From positions 38,503 to 102,502 of the forward strand of contig NZ_JAFRNB010000131.1 of NCBI RefSeq assembly GCF_017430385.1: DNA of 64,000 nt, read 5' to 3'. Positions 42,800 through 52,139 of the stretch are shown one piece after another. The stretch comes from Treponema sp. (lineage in GTDB: Bacteria; Spirochaetota; Spirochaetia; Treponematales; Treponemataceae). Made by a program: the position numbers and the translations under genes. Position 1 is the stretch's first letter. Every line of letters begins with the position of its first letter. The notes below the pieces were generated by a model, which had not been told where the DNA came from, searched no databases, and saw only the letters and a list, made by a program, of their open reading frames with translations.

Positions 42800-44224
42800 A
42801 TGTACGATATAAATAAACAATATCGCTGTGATATTATTCGTGGTAAGTCACAGTCACAATTGGAAGATTTGTTGCCAGCCTATGCAAAAGTAATAAATGA
42901 TATTTGTCCTCTCCCTAAAAAGGAATTTGATAAAAAATTCAATGAGAATTTGATATCGTACCTACCCACGACGGCAAGAGATGAAAAAACTCTGAAAAAT
43001 CATAGAACCGAAATTGCAGGACAACTTTTTGGAATGTATGTTCATGGAGCAGATGATATTATTTATTGCTCAGATCGGACTAAAAAATTTCTAGCTGATG
43101 GTGATATCCCTGCATTTTTCAAAGATATTTGTTATAAAATGCAATTTCCAAATGTCATGCAAAAACAGAAAACTGTTGAACAACGACTTTTTGATGGAAT
43201 TTCCATACGCCAATACTGTTATTTAATTAGTGTTCTTGAAGAAGCTGAAAAACGAAATATATATTTAACCAAAAAAGAAGTTGGCGTTTATGTTTTAAAT
43301 TCTCTTGATGCATTAAAAAGAAACGCTACGCCAACAGAAATCGTAGATTTACTTGAAAAAGACAGGCAAACAAAAAAATTCCGTGATATACAAAATGAAA
43401 AAGAATCTTCTTGGAACTGGCAGCATATCAATGAACAAATTAATTATCTGGAACTTGCAAACCTGGTATATATTGATGGAAAAAAAACACTTTATCTAAA
43501 CCATAAAGAAAATGAAACTTTGTCTTTGTTTTCAAAAGAATGGAATTCGAGCCCATTGTTTTTAATTACAAAAGAAGATGTTTCAAATTCGGAAAATTTT
43601 AAAAAACTTCAACTTCGATGGTACTCTTATTATGGGAGTTTAAGCAATGTGGAAAAAGCTTTTACTACAAAAATAGAAGCCTTGTCTGTAGAAACAAATT
43701 CAGAGGGTGGCTACAGAGCTTATGGAAACACCGTTGAATTAGGAGACGAGGGAGAAAAATTTGTATTTAATTACGAGAAAACTCGTGTTGGCAAATATAA
43801 TCCTAGATTAGTAAATAAAGTCATACTCTTTGGAAAACAAAAAGGCTTAGGCTACGATATTCAATCAGTTATGGCCGTAAAAAAAATCGGAAATAACGAA
43901 TATCCTGAAATGGGTAAATATATTGAAGTAAAAGCGACTCGCCGCGTAACAGCACCCAAAATCGATGATTCAGAATGGTATGATTCTGTAAATATTACAA
44001 GAAATGAATGGGTTGCCGCAAAAGAAAAACAAGACTCCTATTTTATTTACCGAGTGTTTTTTACAAGAACAGGTGTCTTTATTTATACAATGCAAAATCC
44101 CTGTCAAAAAAATGAAGACGATAAACTTTCCGTCATTCCATTAACATACAGGATTGAAATTTCAAAAAAATCCGTGGATGATGTTATTGATATAAAAATC
44201 GAAAACGGAGGCGAAAATGCTTAA
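42800..44224 (+). CDS. Restriction endonuclease with DUF3883-like PD-(D/E)xK domain
   Basis: The 474-residue product ends in a domain (about 320-460) of the DUF3883 kind: GDEGEKFVFNYEKTRVGKYN, GLGYDIQSV, KYIEVKATR and NEWVAAK. Here Asp of GYDIQ and Glu/Lys of IEVKA form the expected nuclease triad. The N-terminal 300 residues are helical; I recognise AlwI-like features only weakly. It should cut DNA lacking the cassette's methylation. It lies between the two methyltransferases and overlaps the second by 8 nt, so all three are co-expressed. AT-rich codon use suggests recent acquisition. Confidence 0.8.
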   Translation: MYDINKQYRCDIIRGKSQSQLEDLLPAYAKVINDICPLPKKEFDKKFNENLISYLPTTARDEKTLKNHRTEIAGQLFGMYVHGADDIIYCSDRTKKFLADGDIPAFFKDICYKMQFPNVMQKQKTVEQRLFDGISIRQYCYLISVLEEAEKRNIYLTKKEVGVYVLNSLDALKRNATPTEIVDLLEKDRQTKKFRDIQNEKESSWNWQHINEQINYLELANLVYIDGKKTLYLNHKENETLSLFSKEWNSSPLFLITKEDVSNSENFKKLQLRWYSYYGSLSNVEKAFTTKIEALSVETNSEGGYRAYGNTVELGDEGEKFVFNYEKTRVGKYNPRLVNKVILFGKQKGLGYDIQSVMAVKKIGNNEYPEMGKYIEVKATRRVTAPKIDDSEWYDSVNITRNEWVAAKEKQDSYFIYRVFFTRTGVFIYTMQNPCQKNEDDKLSVIPLTYRIEISKKSVDDVIDIKIENGGENA

Positions 44225-45251
44225 AGTTGCTTCTCTTTTCTGTGGCTGCGGTGGAAGTGACCTTGGAATTTTAGGAGGTTTTTCCTATCTTGGCAAAGAA
44301 TACAAGAAACTAAATTTTGACATTGTGTATTCAATTGATTTTGATCCAAAAGCTGTTGAAACATACAATGCGAATTTTTCCCATAAAGCAGTTTGCGGCG
44401 ATGTTTGTGATGCAGACTTCACAAAGATTGAAGATGATATTGATGTTTTAGTTGGTGGCTTTCCATGCCAATCATTCTCAACAGTAAATCCAACAAAAGA
44501 TACAGACGATGCTCGTGCAAATCTATATAAACAAATAGTTCGGTTTTTGAACGAAAAACATCCACAATATTTTATTTGTGAAAATGTAAAAGGATTGATG
44601 ACTTTAAAAAAGGGAACAATTATAGACAAAATAAAATTGGAATTTGAAAAATGCGGCTATAAAGTTGATTTTAAACTTGTTAAAGCTGTCGAATTCGGGA
44701 TTCCTCAAAAGAGAGAGCGCGTAATAATAGTTGGAATTCGAAATGACATCCACAAAACTTTTATATATCCGGCTCCAGTTGTAACAGAAAAGAATTATAC
44801 ACCTCTTTCAAAAGTTATTGATAAACTTGCTATAGACAATAAGAAATATTATTTCTCAGATAAAGCCGTTCAAGGCATGAAAAATGCAAAAAATAATATG
44901 AAAAGAGGTCTTTGGCAGGATTTAAATTTTCCATGCCTTACAATCACATCACACTTAGCTAAAACAAGTATAAATTCTAGAGACCCTGTTCTTTTAGTAG
45001 ACCCCGTCAAAGAAATTTATCGAAGATTCACTCCAAGAGAAGCTGCACGAATTCAATCATTTCCTGATAATTTTCTATTTCCAGTTTCAGAGCATTTCGC
45101 TTATAAGCAAATAGGGAATGCTGTACCGCCTGTTTTGATGTGGTATGTCATGTATTCTTTACAAACTCTAATTGAAAGTAACATTCAAGAAAAATTATCT
45201 TCTGATAACTTTCTTTTTGACTTTTATACACAAGAAAGAAAAATGGCATAA
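44217..45251 (+). CDS. C5 cytosine-specific DNA methyltransferase 2 of the R-M cassette
   Basis: The 344-residue product has motif I ASLFCGCGGSDLGI, IV GGFPCQSFS, VI CENV, VIII QKRERV, IX FTPREAARIQSFP and X YKQIGNAVPP. It is clearly different from methyltransferase 1 in the target region. Two C5 enzymes with one nuclease usually mean a non-palindromic recognition site, each enzyme covering one strand. GGAGG is 8 nt before the ATG, inside the nuclease gene. The last codons (GAAAGAAAAATGGCAT) nearly repeat the sequence over the parC start at 45421. Confidence 0.93.
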   Translation: MLKVASLFCGCGGSDLGILGGFSYLGKEYKKLNFDIVYSIDFDPKAVETYNANFSHKAVCGDVCDADFTKIEDDIDVLVGGFPCQSFSTVNPTKDTDDARANLYKQIVRFLNEKHPQYFICENVKGLMTLKKGTIIDKIKLEFEKCGYKVDFKLVKAVEFGIPQKRERVIIVGIRNDIHKTFIYPAPVVTEKNYTPLSKVIDKLAIDNKKYYFSDKAVQGMKNAKNNMKRGLWQDLNFPCLTITSHLAKTSINSRDPVLLVDPVKEIYRRFTPREAARIQSFPDNFLFPVSEHFAYKQIGNAVPPVLMWYVMYSLQTLIESNIQEKLSSDNFLFDFYTQERKMA

Positions 45252-45310
45252 ATACATAGTTTCATCATCGCTAAATCTTCATAAATACTCTGGAATACGC
45301 TTTATTCGCA

Positions 45311-45401
45311 GGGGGCGTTGCGGGGGGATTTCCCCGCAGAAGGGGTAGGCGAAAATGAGGAGCGAAAGCGACGAATTGTAGCCGAGGGGAAGACATTCCC
45401 C
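45311..45401 (+). repeat. GGGGCGTTRC multi-hairpin element at the right edge of the R-M cassette
   Basis: GGGGGCGTTGCGGGGGGATT, a middle region with CGAAAGCG, and a terminal hairpin GGGGAAGACATTCCCC. Same architecture as at 10555 and 62299. Confidence 0.75.
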
Positions 45402-45428
45402 TTTATAAATTAAAATATAGGAAAGAAA

Positions 45429-47399
45429 ATGGCATTTGTAAAAAATTTATTCGACAAGAACTTTATTGAATACGCTTCTTATGTTATCCGTGACAGGGCT
45501 ATTCCTGATTTGGAGGACGGACTTAAACCGGTTCAGAGGCGTATCATTCACACACTTTTTGAGATGGACGACGGACGGTTCCAGAAGGTCGCCAATGTCG
45601 TGGGTCAGACCATGCGCTATCATCCTCACGGTGACGCTTCGATTTACGGAGCTGTAGTAACCCTGGCCAACAAGGGGCTTTTTGCGCAGCGGGACCCAAA
45701 ATTCAAGTGGATCAGTATTTTCATCGAGAAGCAGGGAAACTTCGGAAACCTGATTACAGGAGCCACCGCGGCAGCCGGCAGGTACATTGAATGCCGAATC
45801 AATCCGCTGGCAAAAGAATTTTTCGTCACGAATCCTAAAATCACCCACTATATCCCGAACTATGACGGCCGGAGCACGGAGCCGGAAGTTTACCGCACGA
45901 AGATTCCAGTTGCGCTGATTATGGGTGCTGAGGGAATTGCGGTCGGTATGAGCACTAAGATTCTTCCCTACAACATTAAGGAAGTTCTTGAAGCTGAAAT
46001 CAAATGCTTGCGGGGTGAAAAGTTCCAGATTTACCCGGACGCACCGACTGGCGGTTTAATTGATGTCTCGAATTACAACGATGGAAACGGCAAAATCATC
46101 TCGCGCGCAAAGTTCGACACTTCAGACGAAAAGAAAATCATCATCACCGAGCTTCCGCTTGATACTGACTCAAAATCACTTCTGGAGTCAATCGACGCGG
46201 CCTACAAGGCGGGCAAAATCAAAATCAGCTCTGTCGAGGACTATTCTACCGACTACTGCGAAATCGAAATCAAGCTGCCGAGGGGCGTTTACTCAAAGGA
46301 TGTAATCGACTCGCTCTACGCCTACACCGACTGCGAAAAATCAATCGCATGTCAGATGCTCGTAATCAAGGACAACATGCCGGTCGCGATGACGGCAACC
46401 GAAATCATTAAGTATTACGCTGGCAAACTCACAGGAATCATCAAGGACGAGCTTGAATTCGAGCGGGATCAGCTCACCGACAAGCTACACCTGCGCACAC
46501 TCGAACGAATCTTCATCGAGGAACGGATTTACAAAAAAATCGAGGAGATGAAGACTCAGGAAGCTGTTATCAAGGCTGTTGTTGACGGATTCGTGCCCTT
46601 CAAGGACGAGCTTATCCGAGAAATCACAAAAGAAGATGTCGAGCACTTGCTCCAGATTCCAATCCGCCGAATCTCTCTTTACGACATCAACAAAAACCGC
46701 GCCGAAGTAAAGGAAATCAACGCCAAGTTAAAGGAAATCGCCCGCAAACTTAAGCACCTCACCGACTGCGCGATTGAATATCTCGACGGAATAATCTCAA
46801 AATTCCCGGCCAAAGAGCTTGAGCGGCACACACAAATCGCAAATTTCAACGCCGTGGATGTCAAAAAAGTGGCAAAGGCAGACCAGAGCCTGCGCTACGA
46901 CGAAAAAGGTTACCTGGGAATCAATGTCTCTGGCGGAAACGAGCTTATGAAAGTCTCTCCGTACGACCGAATCATCTGCGTCCGCCGCAACGGCATGTAC
47001 GCAATCACCGATGTTCCTGACAAACTTTTCATCGACAAAGGAATGTGGTTCTGCGACATCGCCGACAAGGAAAAGCTCCCAAAAGTGCTTTTCACGGTTA
47101 TTTTCCGCGACCCGGCCACGGGCTACGCTTCAATCAAACGGTGCCGAATCCCAAGCTGGATTATGAACCGTGACTACTTCCTCGCTCCGGACGGAATGGA
47201 AGTGCTTCATATCGACACGCGTGAAAAATTCACATTCACGCTCAATTATGTCAAAAAGCCACGGGTCAAAGTTACCGAAGAGAAGTTCAAGGCTCAGGAT
47301 TTTGAAGAAAAGGGCTTAAAGACGCTAGGCGTCCGATTGAGCACCCATGAGGTCGAATCAATCAAGGTTGACGGTGTTCAGCTGGAGCTTGGACTGTAA
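45429..47399 (+). CDS. parC: DNA topoisomerase IV subunit A
   Basis: The 656-residue product is a GyrA/ParC-type subunit. It has the N-terminal winged helix region (YASYVIRDRAIPDLEDGLKPVQRRI), the active-site Tyr119 in AAAGRYIECR, and a coiled-coil (about 330-460). Beyond the breakage-reunion domain only about 180 residues remain, so the C-terminal beta-pinwheel is shortened or degenerate, as in ParC-type enzymes. It pairs with ParE for chromosome decatenation. The SD is AGGAAAG. The cassette at 41761-45251 parts it from parE, which should be adjacent. Confidence 0.92.
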   Translation: MAFVKNLFDKNFIEYASYVIRDRAIPDLEDGLKPVQRRIIHTLFEMDDGRFQKVANVVGQTMRYHPHGDASIYGAVVTLANKGLFAQRDPKFKWISIFIEKQGNFGNLITGATAAAGRYIECRINPLAKEFFVTNPKITHYIPNYDGRSTEPEVYRTKIPVALIMGAEGIAVGMSTKILPYNIKEVLEAEIKCLRGEKFQIYPDAPTGGLIDVSNYNDGNGKIISRAKFDTSDEKKIIITELPLDTDSKSLLESIDAAYKAGKIKISSVEDYSTDYCEIEIKLPRGVYSKDVIDSLYAYTDCEKSIACQMLVIKDNMPVAMTATEIIKYYAGKLTGIIKDELEFERDQLTDKLHLRTLERIFIEERIYKKIEEMKTQEAVIKAVVDGFVPFKDELIREITKEDVEHLLQIPIRRISLYDINKNRAEVKEINAKLKEIARKLKHLTDCAIEYLDGIISKFPAKELERHTQIANFNAVDVKKVAKADQSLRYDEKGYLGINVSGGNELMKVSPYDRIICVRRNGMYAITDVPDKLFIDKGMWFCDIADKEKLPKVLFTVIFRDPATGYASIKRCRIPSWIMNRDYFLAPDGMEVLHIDTREKFTFTLNYVKKPRVKVTEEKFKAQDFEEKGLKTLGVRLSTHEVESIKVDGVQLELGL

Positions 47400-47405
47400 A
47401 AATTA

Positions 47406-47435
47406 TTGGACAATTGGCGGATTCGGCCTTATAAT
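47406..47435 (+). promoter_or_regulatory. Sigma70-type promoter
   Basis: TTGGAC at 47406-47411, an 18-nt spacer and TATAAT at 47430-47435, 81 nt before the ATG at 47516. Confidence 0.5.
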
Positions 47436-47515
47436 GTATTTGAAGCTTGGTTACTACAGAATCTTTTGGGGATATGGGAGTTCCCGAGGATTCTAATTAC
47501 CAGAAGGAGGGCTTT

Positions 47516-47896
47516 ATGAAAAAAATCATAAAACTTTTTGCTTCTACATTTGCGGTTTTCGTCGCATCAACCATATTTGCATCTGCTGAAACGGTTAAAA
47601 GCCTTGACTTCACGGCTGTAACAAGAACCGAAAAAGTCGTCATCGACATAAACAGCAAAAAGCAAACCATGGATTACCTGACACCAAGCAAAGACTACAA
47701 ATATGTCTTTCTTGACTACGACTATATAGCCGATCCTGATGCGGAAAAAACTGTCTTAAAAGGGACTTTGCTTGACACGAGGCTCAATACGGCAAGCGAG
47801 GTCATCATCTACTCAAACGGCAAATTCGCCGATATGAGAATCGGAAAGCGACAAGTCACTTTCACTTATGTTGAGCAATTTGATGTAACAGAATAA
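47516..47896 (+). CDS. Secreted hypothetical protein
   Basis: The 126-residue product has a signal peptide (about 1-24, ending FASA), then a beta-rich mature domain of about 100 residues including YKYVFLDYDYIADPDAEKTV. No family is recognised. AGAAGGAGG precedes the ATG with good spacing, which decides the start over an upstream frame. A clear terminator follows, so this is a single-gene unit. Confidence 0.7.
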   Translation: MKKIIKLFASTFAVFVASTIFASAETVKSLDFTAVTRTEKVVIDINSKKQTMDYLTPSKDYKYVFLDYDYIADPDAEKTVLKGTLLDTRLNTASEVIIYSNGKFADMRIGKRQVTFTYVEQFDVTE

Positions 47897-47910
47897 ATAA
47901 AGTAATACAC

Positions 47911-47939
47911 AAGCCGTTCCGTTCTGGAGCGGCTTTTTT
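47911..47939 (+). terminator. Rho-independent terminator
   Basis: AAGCCGTTCC and GGAGCGGCTT pair over 10 bp (one G-U) around GTTCT, followed by TTTTTT. Confidence 0.85.
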
Positions 47940-48023
47940 CGTGCAATTTTTTCATGCAAATCCATTTTTCTTCCTGCTCAAAGAATCTGTTATTTTTCTC
48001 ACAAATATGCTACTCTTAGTCCT

Positions 48024-48923
48024 ATGAATCTAAAACAACTGATGGTCAAATTAAACCAAGTATCTTCTTTATATCTCGGAAAAATCATGTACGCGCTCTT
48101 TCTCATGTCGATTATGGAGACGCTCGCTTCTTTTGCACTTCTTTCACCTGTAATGAGGCTTCTGTCTAACGGAGCAAATCCTCTTGTGGTCAAGGCTGAG
48201 ACTTTTCTGCTCGCTTTTTTTGCAATCTGCGTATGGCTCAGCTTTCAGTTTGGCTTCGCGATAATGCTTTTAAAGATGACCCGCCGGGAATACACAAATC
48301 TTGGCTTTCTTTTTATTGGATTCCGCCGGCTCAATCCAGCAGGCAAAGTAATAGGAGCTTTTGGCGGCTTGATTGCCATTCTTTCGCTTGTCGCACGCTT
48401 TGTCACGAAATTTATCTTCTATAAAATCAATCCGGATTTTTCTTTTGATAAAATCGACCTTTCAGCCCTTCAAAACGCAGACCAGATTGCAGGTCAGCCG
48501 GAGCTTCTTTCGAGCGTGGCCGTGGACATGCTCACTTTGGTTGGGATTTTTCTGGGAGTGCTTTTCGTTCTCGGACTTTTCGTTCTGATTCGATTTGTTT
48601 TCGTTTTCCAGCTTCATTTTGACAATCCTTCGATGTCCCTTCTTCAGCTTTTCAAAAAAAGTAACCTCATGATGCGCAAAAATGTGTTCCGACTGATTCT
48701 TTTTGCGCTCCGTGCGGGCGGAAAGCAGCTTTTCATCGCGGTTTTTCTTGCAGTTATTGTCAATTTTATTCCGGAAAGCAAAACTTCCGGGCTTTCAGTT
48801 CTCGTTTTCATCATCGACATGATTTATTTCATTAACATGTACACGGCGATGGTTCGGATTTACCTAACCGTGCCTGTGATGTACGAAGAGATTTTGCATC
48901 CAAAGCTAGAGATTGAAGCATGA
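48024..48923 (+). CDS. Integral membrane protein, function unknown
   Basis: The 299-residue product has about six hydrophobic segments: two near the N terminus, one around 65-85, one around 110-130, one around 170-195 and one near 250-270. The sequence is Leu/Phe/Val-rich and has no transporter or enzyme motif that I recognise; the layout recalls DUF975/YihY-like membrane proteins. The ATG overlaps nothing upstream. Its stop overlaps the ATG of the next gene (ATGA), so the two are coupled. Confidence 0.7.
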   Translation: MNLKQLMVKLNQVSSLYLGKIMYALFLMSIMETLASFALLSPVMRLLSNGANPLVVKAETFLLAFFAICVWLSFQFGFAIMLLKMTRREYTNLGFLFIGFRRLNPAGKVIGAFGGLIAILSLVARFVTKFIFYKINPDFSFDKIDLSALQNADQIAGQPELLSSVAVDMLTLVGIFLGVLFVLGLFVLIRFVFVFQLHFDNPSMSLLQLFKKSNLMMRKNVFRLILFALRAGGKQLFIAVFLAVIVNFIPESKTSGLSVLVFIIDMIYFINMYTAMVRIYLTVPVMYEEILHPKLEIEA

Positions 48924-51397
48924 AAAAATTTTTAACAATTTTATTTTCAGCGGCGGTAATTTTATCGCTTGCCTCATGCTCGAAAAAGCCGGCAAAAACA
49001 ATAACTTACACCAAAGAAAAAACTCCAATTGGCGAAAAGGCAGCTCCTGACAGCGTGGGCGACATTCTTTTTTCGGACGGAACGGCGACAGCATGGGAAG
49101 ACGGGAAGACTCTTAACCCAAGGCAAAAACACCATGCGATTGCCGTGATTTTTTATGTCGGAACGGAATGTTCTGATGACGGCAGGGAACGCGTTTTGGG
49201 AATTGGCTTAGTTCATGAAGGAAAAACTCACCATTCATGGGCAGATGAAGATTCAAAAATATATGATAAAAATATAGAACCAATTCAATGTGAAGTAAGC
49301 GGTGAAAAAGGCCGTTATTCTTTTGAAGGAAATTTGGACGGAACTGAAAATTTCAAAGAAATCAAAGACTTCCTGAAATTCATTGATGAAGACGACACCG
49401 AAGAAGAATTTTCATATCAGGCCTTCAAGTTCGCACAAAATTATGGTGAGGACAGAGAAAGCCATCTCATAGGCACGCCATACAAAGACGGCTGGTATCT
49501 TCCTTCAATCGCCGAGTTGTATAAGCTTTGGGAAGAGCATGAAACAGTTTTTGCAGCACTTTCTGCATGTAATGGCGATTCGAAATATAATAAGATGAAT
49601 TTTAAAAGACCATATTATTGTTCTTCGTCTCTATTTCCTTTCAACAATGAGTCCAACCGTGCCTACGAAATTGATTTTGAGGAAGGAAAAATTCAAGCTG
49701 CTTCTGATTTTGCTTATGCTTGTGCAATCCGTGATTTCAGGACAGCCCCAGGCAAAGAGTACGAAGTCAGGCAATATGAAAATCCGGCATTTGCTCCGTT
49801 CTATCAGTTCCGAAAGTTGCGAAAAGGAATGTATGTCGATTCAAAAGCAGGCCTTACAGTCAGAAAACAGCAAGGGCTTGATTCAGAAAGACGGTGCGAC
49901 TTAAACCACGGCGACTATGTTCTTCTCGAAGAGCTTGGTGAAGAGGTAACAATCGACGGAATCACTTCCGCATGGGTAAAAATTCTTTTGCCTCGCAAAA
50001 AATGGGCTGACGCGTTTGAAAGAGAATACGGCTGGGTATTCGGCGGCTACCTCAAAAAAGATTCGCCACTTTCTTACAATGAAATTCTTTCTTATATAAA
50101 AGATAATAAATACTATGAGGCTGACTTTTTCCCTAAAAACGACAATGACGGGAACACCTATATTTCAGACTACACAGGCTGGCGATGGGAATCCAGCTAT
50201 AATACCTTCGATTTGGTTCTTGAAAACTATTGCTGCGAGAACTATAAACGAACGGATGCTGTGACTATCCAGGACTGTCTTTTTTATCGAGAGGCGGTGG
50301 CGGCGGATCCGGTCGGAGCCTTAACAATCATTCCGGCCGGAACAAAAGTAAAGGTTTCTTGCGTAATCGGTTATGGTGGCAATATGAGCACACTTTATCC
50401 GCTTTATTATTGCGATGCTTTCTATGAAGAAGATAATATTACCTGCACCTGCGAAGGTATAATCCGCGGTCTGGACATCACGAGCAGGAGAAATATCAGC
50501 AAGGTAAGTGACGGCAACGGCGGAAGCATGTCAGTTGTTTATCAGCAGGCATTGAGTGCTTGCAACTCAGGAATAAGCAATGCCCCGCACGCAGGAAAAG
50601 ACGGCTGGGTTTCTCCTTCAAGAAAAGAAATTGATGAAACTCTTAATTCTTATATAATTTATGATGAGGCAGAGTTACAAGGCGGCTACAGGATGCTCGC
50701 TGCGAATTACATCGACAATAACGGGAAAAGCTACAAACTGGAAATTGAGACCGACGGAAGACTTTCTCTTGCATATCCGCTCAACATGGAACACCCGATT
50801 CCATTTTTGGAAGACAATCAGTTCCACGGCGGAATGGGCGGCGGAAACATCTCGAAAATAATCTACACTATTGAGGTAAAAGATAATGCCGCTCGGCTTG
50901 GAAAAATTTTGGAATATGTTTATTGTGACACGGACGGTGGACCTTCTGGAACAGGCTATCATTATTACGGCAAGGACGGTCTTTACCACTATATTTACCA
51001 AGTCAATGAGTATGGAGACGCTGAACGGAATGAATGGAGCTTCAACAGACAGGATAAAAACAACCTCTATAGATTTAACTATAAATTCACTGATGATAAC
51101 GATGAATGGACAAGACATTGCGAGCCACAAGGAAAAAGCCATATCCTAAAAGAAGGCGACTATGCGACTACAATCTGCAGGCTCAAAATTCGTACTTCAC
51201 AAAGCGCAGACTCAAGCTCATTCTATACATTCAATCCAGGAACGCTCGTAAAGGTTGTTGAAGAAGGAAAAAATGACACAATTGACGGGCTAAAATCCAA
51301 CTGGGTTCTCGTCCAGGAAGTCAATGATGACTCTTTGAAAGAAGGCGAGTCGAACACAAATGCTGACGGCTGGGTATTCGCCGCTTATCTTGAGTAA
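48920..51397 (+). CDS. Large lipoprotein with DUF1566-like and SH3-like domains
   Basis: The 825-residue product has a lipoprotein signal ending LASC (Cys about 20). A DUF1566-like region (about 140-275; GTPYKDGWYLPSIAELYKLW, then YYCSSS and AYEIDFEEGKI) is followed by an SH3-like domain (about 300-380, LTVRKQQGL to YGWVFGGYL), a central region with a second lectin-like repeat (GKDGWVSPSRKEID) and a C-terminal SH3-like domain (about 755-825, LKIRTSQSADSSSF to ADGWVFAAYLE). SH3-like domains of this sort often bind cell wall. It is coupled to the membrane protein before it by ATGA. Confidence 0.75.
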   Translation: MKKFLTILFSAAVILSLASCSKKPAKTITYTKEKTPIGEKAAPDSVGDILFSDGTATAWEDGKTLNPRQKHHAIAVIFYVGTECSDDGRERVLGIGLVHEGKTHHSWADEDSKIYDKNIEPIQCEVSGEKGRYSFEGNLDGTENFKEIKDFLKFIDEDDTEEEFSYQAFKFAQNYGEDRESHLIGTPYKDGWYLPSIAELYKLWEEHETVFAALSACNGDSKYNKMNFKRPYYCSSSLFPFNNESNRAYEIDFEEGKIQAASDFAYACAIRDFRTAPGKEYEVRQYENPAFAPFYQFRKLRKGMYVDSKAGLTVRKQQGLDSERRCDLNHGDYVLLEELGEEVTIDGITSAWVKILLPRKKWADAFEREYGWVFGGYLKKDSPLSYNEILSYIKDNKYYEADFFPKNDNDGNTYISDYTGWRWESSYNTFDLVLENYCCENYKRTDAVTIQDCLFYREAVAADPVGALTIIPAGTKVKVSCVIGYGGNMSTLYPLYYCDAFYEEDNITCTCEGIIRGLDITSRRNISKVSDGNGGSMSVVYQQALSACNSGISNAPHAGKDGWVSPSRKEIDETLNSYIIYDEAELQGGYRMLAANYIDNNGKSYKLEIETDGRLSLAYPLNMEHPIPFLEDNQFHGGMGGGNISKIIYTIEVKDNAARLGKILEYVYCDTDGGPSGTGYHYYGKDGLYHYIYQVNEYGDAERNEWSFNRQDKNNLYRFNYKFTDDNDEWTRHCEPQGKSHILKEGDYATTICRLKIRTSQSADSSSFYTFNPGTLVKVVEEGKNDTIDGLKSNWVLVQEVNDDSLKEGESNTNADGWVFAAYLE

Positions 51398-51411
51398 CGG
51401 AAGCAAATTTT

Positions 51412-51999
51412 ATGAAAATTCCAAAAGGCTATTTTTCAGCAGAAGAAACAATCAAAGGCTCCAGATTTCTCTCGGAACTTTTTCCGATTTCGTCTCAGGC
51501 CGAGGTGCGCGAAAAAATTAAGGCGCAGAAACAAAAATATGCTGATGCAACTCATGTCTGCCATGCTTTTATCTGCGGAAAGAATGCCGAAATCATGGGG
51601 ATGAGCGACGATGGGGAACCGGGTGGAACAGCAGGCCGACCCATGCTTGATGTTCTCAAAGGAAGCGGGGCTACGAATCTGCTCGTTACGATTACCAGAT
51701 GGTTCGGCGGAACTTTGCTAGGAACAGGCGGGCTTGTTCATGCTTATGGCGACGGTGTTAAGAATGTGCTTGCGGTCTCAGAGTTTGAGGAACTGGTCGA
51801 AAAATCAGGATTCTCGCTCGTGTGTGATTATCAGCAGTATCAGATCGTAAAAAAGATTTTTGAAAATTTCACGCTCTACGGAACGAACGAAGATTTCGGA
51901 GAAAATATCACGATAAAAGGCGAAATTGCGGAATCTGATTTTGAAAACTTCAAAAAAAGGATTTTCGACGGAACAAACGGGAAGGTAACTGCGCGGTAG
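51412..51999 (+). CDS. yigZ: YigZ/IMPACT family protein
   Basis: The 195-residue product has the UPF0029 N-terminal domain: KQKYADATHVCHAFICG, MSDDGEPGGTAGRPML, ITRWFGGTLLGTGGLVHAYG. A short C-terminal DUF1949-like domain ends in NGKVTAR. The family interacts with translation factors or nucleic acids; its bacterial role is not settled. The stop codon opens a hairpin element. The gene follows the lipoprotein gene by 14 nt. Confidence 0.92.
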   Translation: MKIPKGYFSAEETIKGSRFLSELFPISSQAEVREKIKAQKQKYADATHVCHAFICGKNAEIMGMSDDGEPGGTAGRPMLDVLKGSGATNLLVTITRWFGGTLLGTGGLVHAYGDGVKNVLAVSEFEELVEKSGFSLVCDYQQYQIVKKIFENFTLYGTNEDFGENITIKGEIAESDFENFKKRIFDGTNGKVTAR

Positions 52000-52098
52000 G
52001 GATGCATCGTAACTCCGTTACTTGGCGGGGCGGCGACAGCCGTTCGCGTAGCGAATGACAACCCCGAAAAGCCCGACGGCACTTGTGCCGGACCGCCC
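51998..52098 (+). repeat. GGGATGCATCG...CCGACGGC multi-hairpin element
   Basis: It starts at the yigZ stop codon (TAGGGATGC) and includes the stems GGGG/CCCC, TTCGCG/CGAA-like, and GACGGCACTTGTGCCGG. It is related to the GGATAGCCC element at 16517. Confidence 0.65.
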
Positions 52099-52139
52099 AA
52101 TTTCTAAATTCCAATTGTTTTTTTGCCGATAATAGTTTT

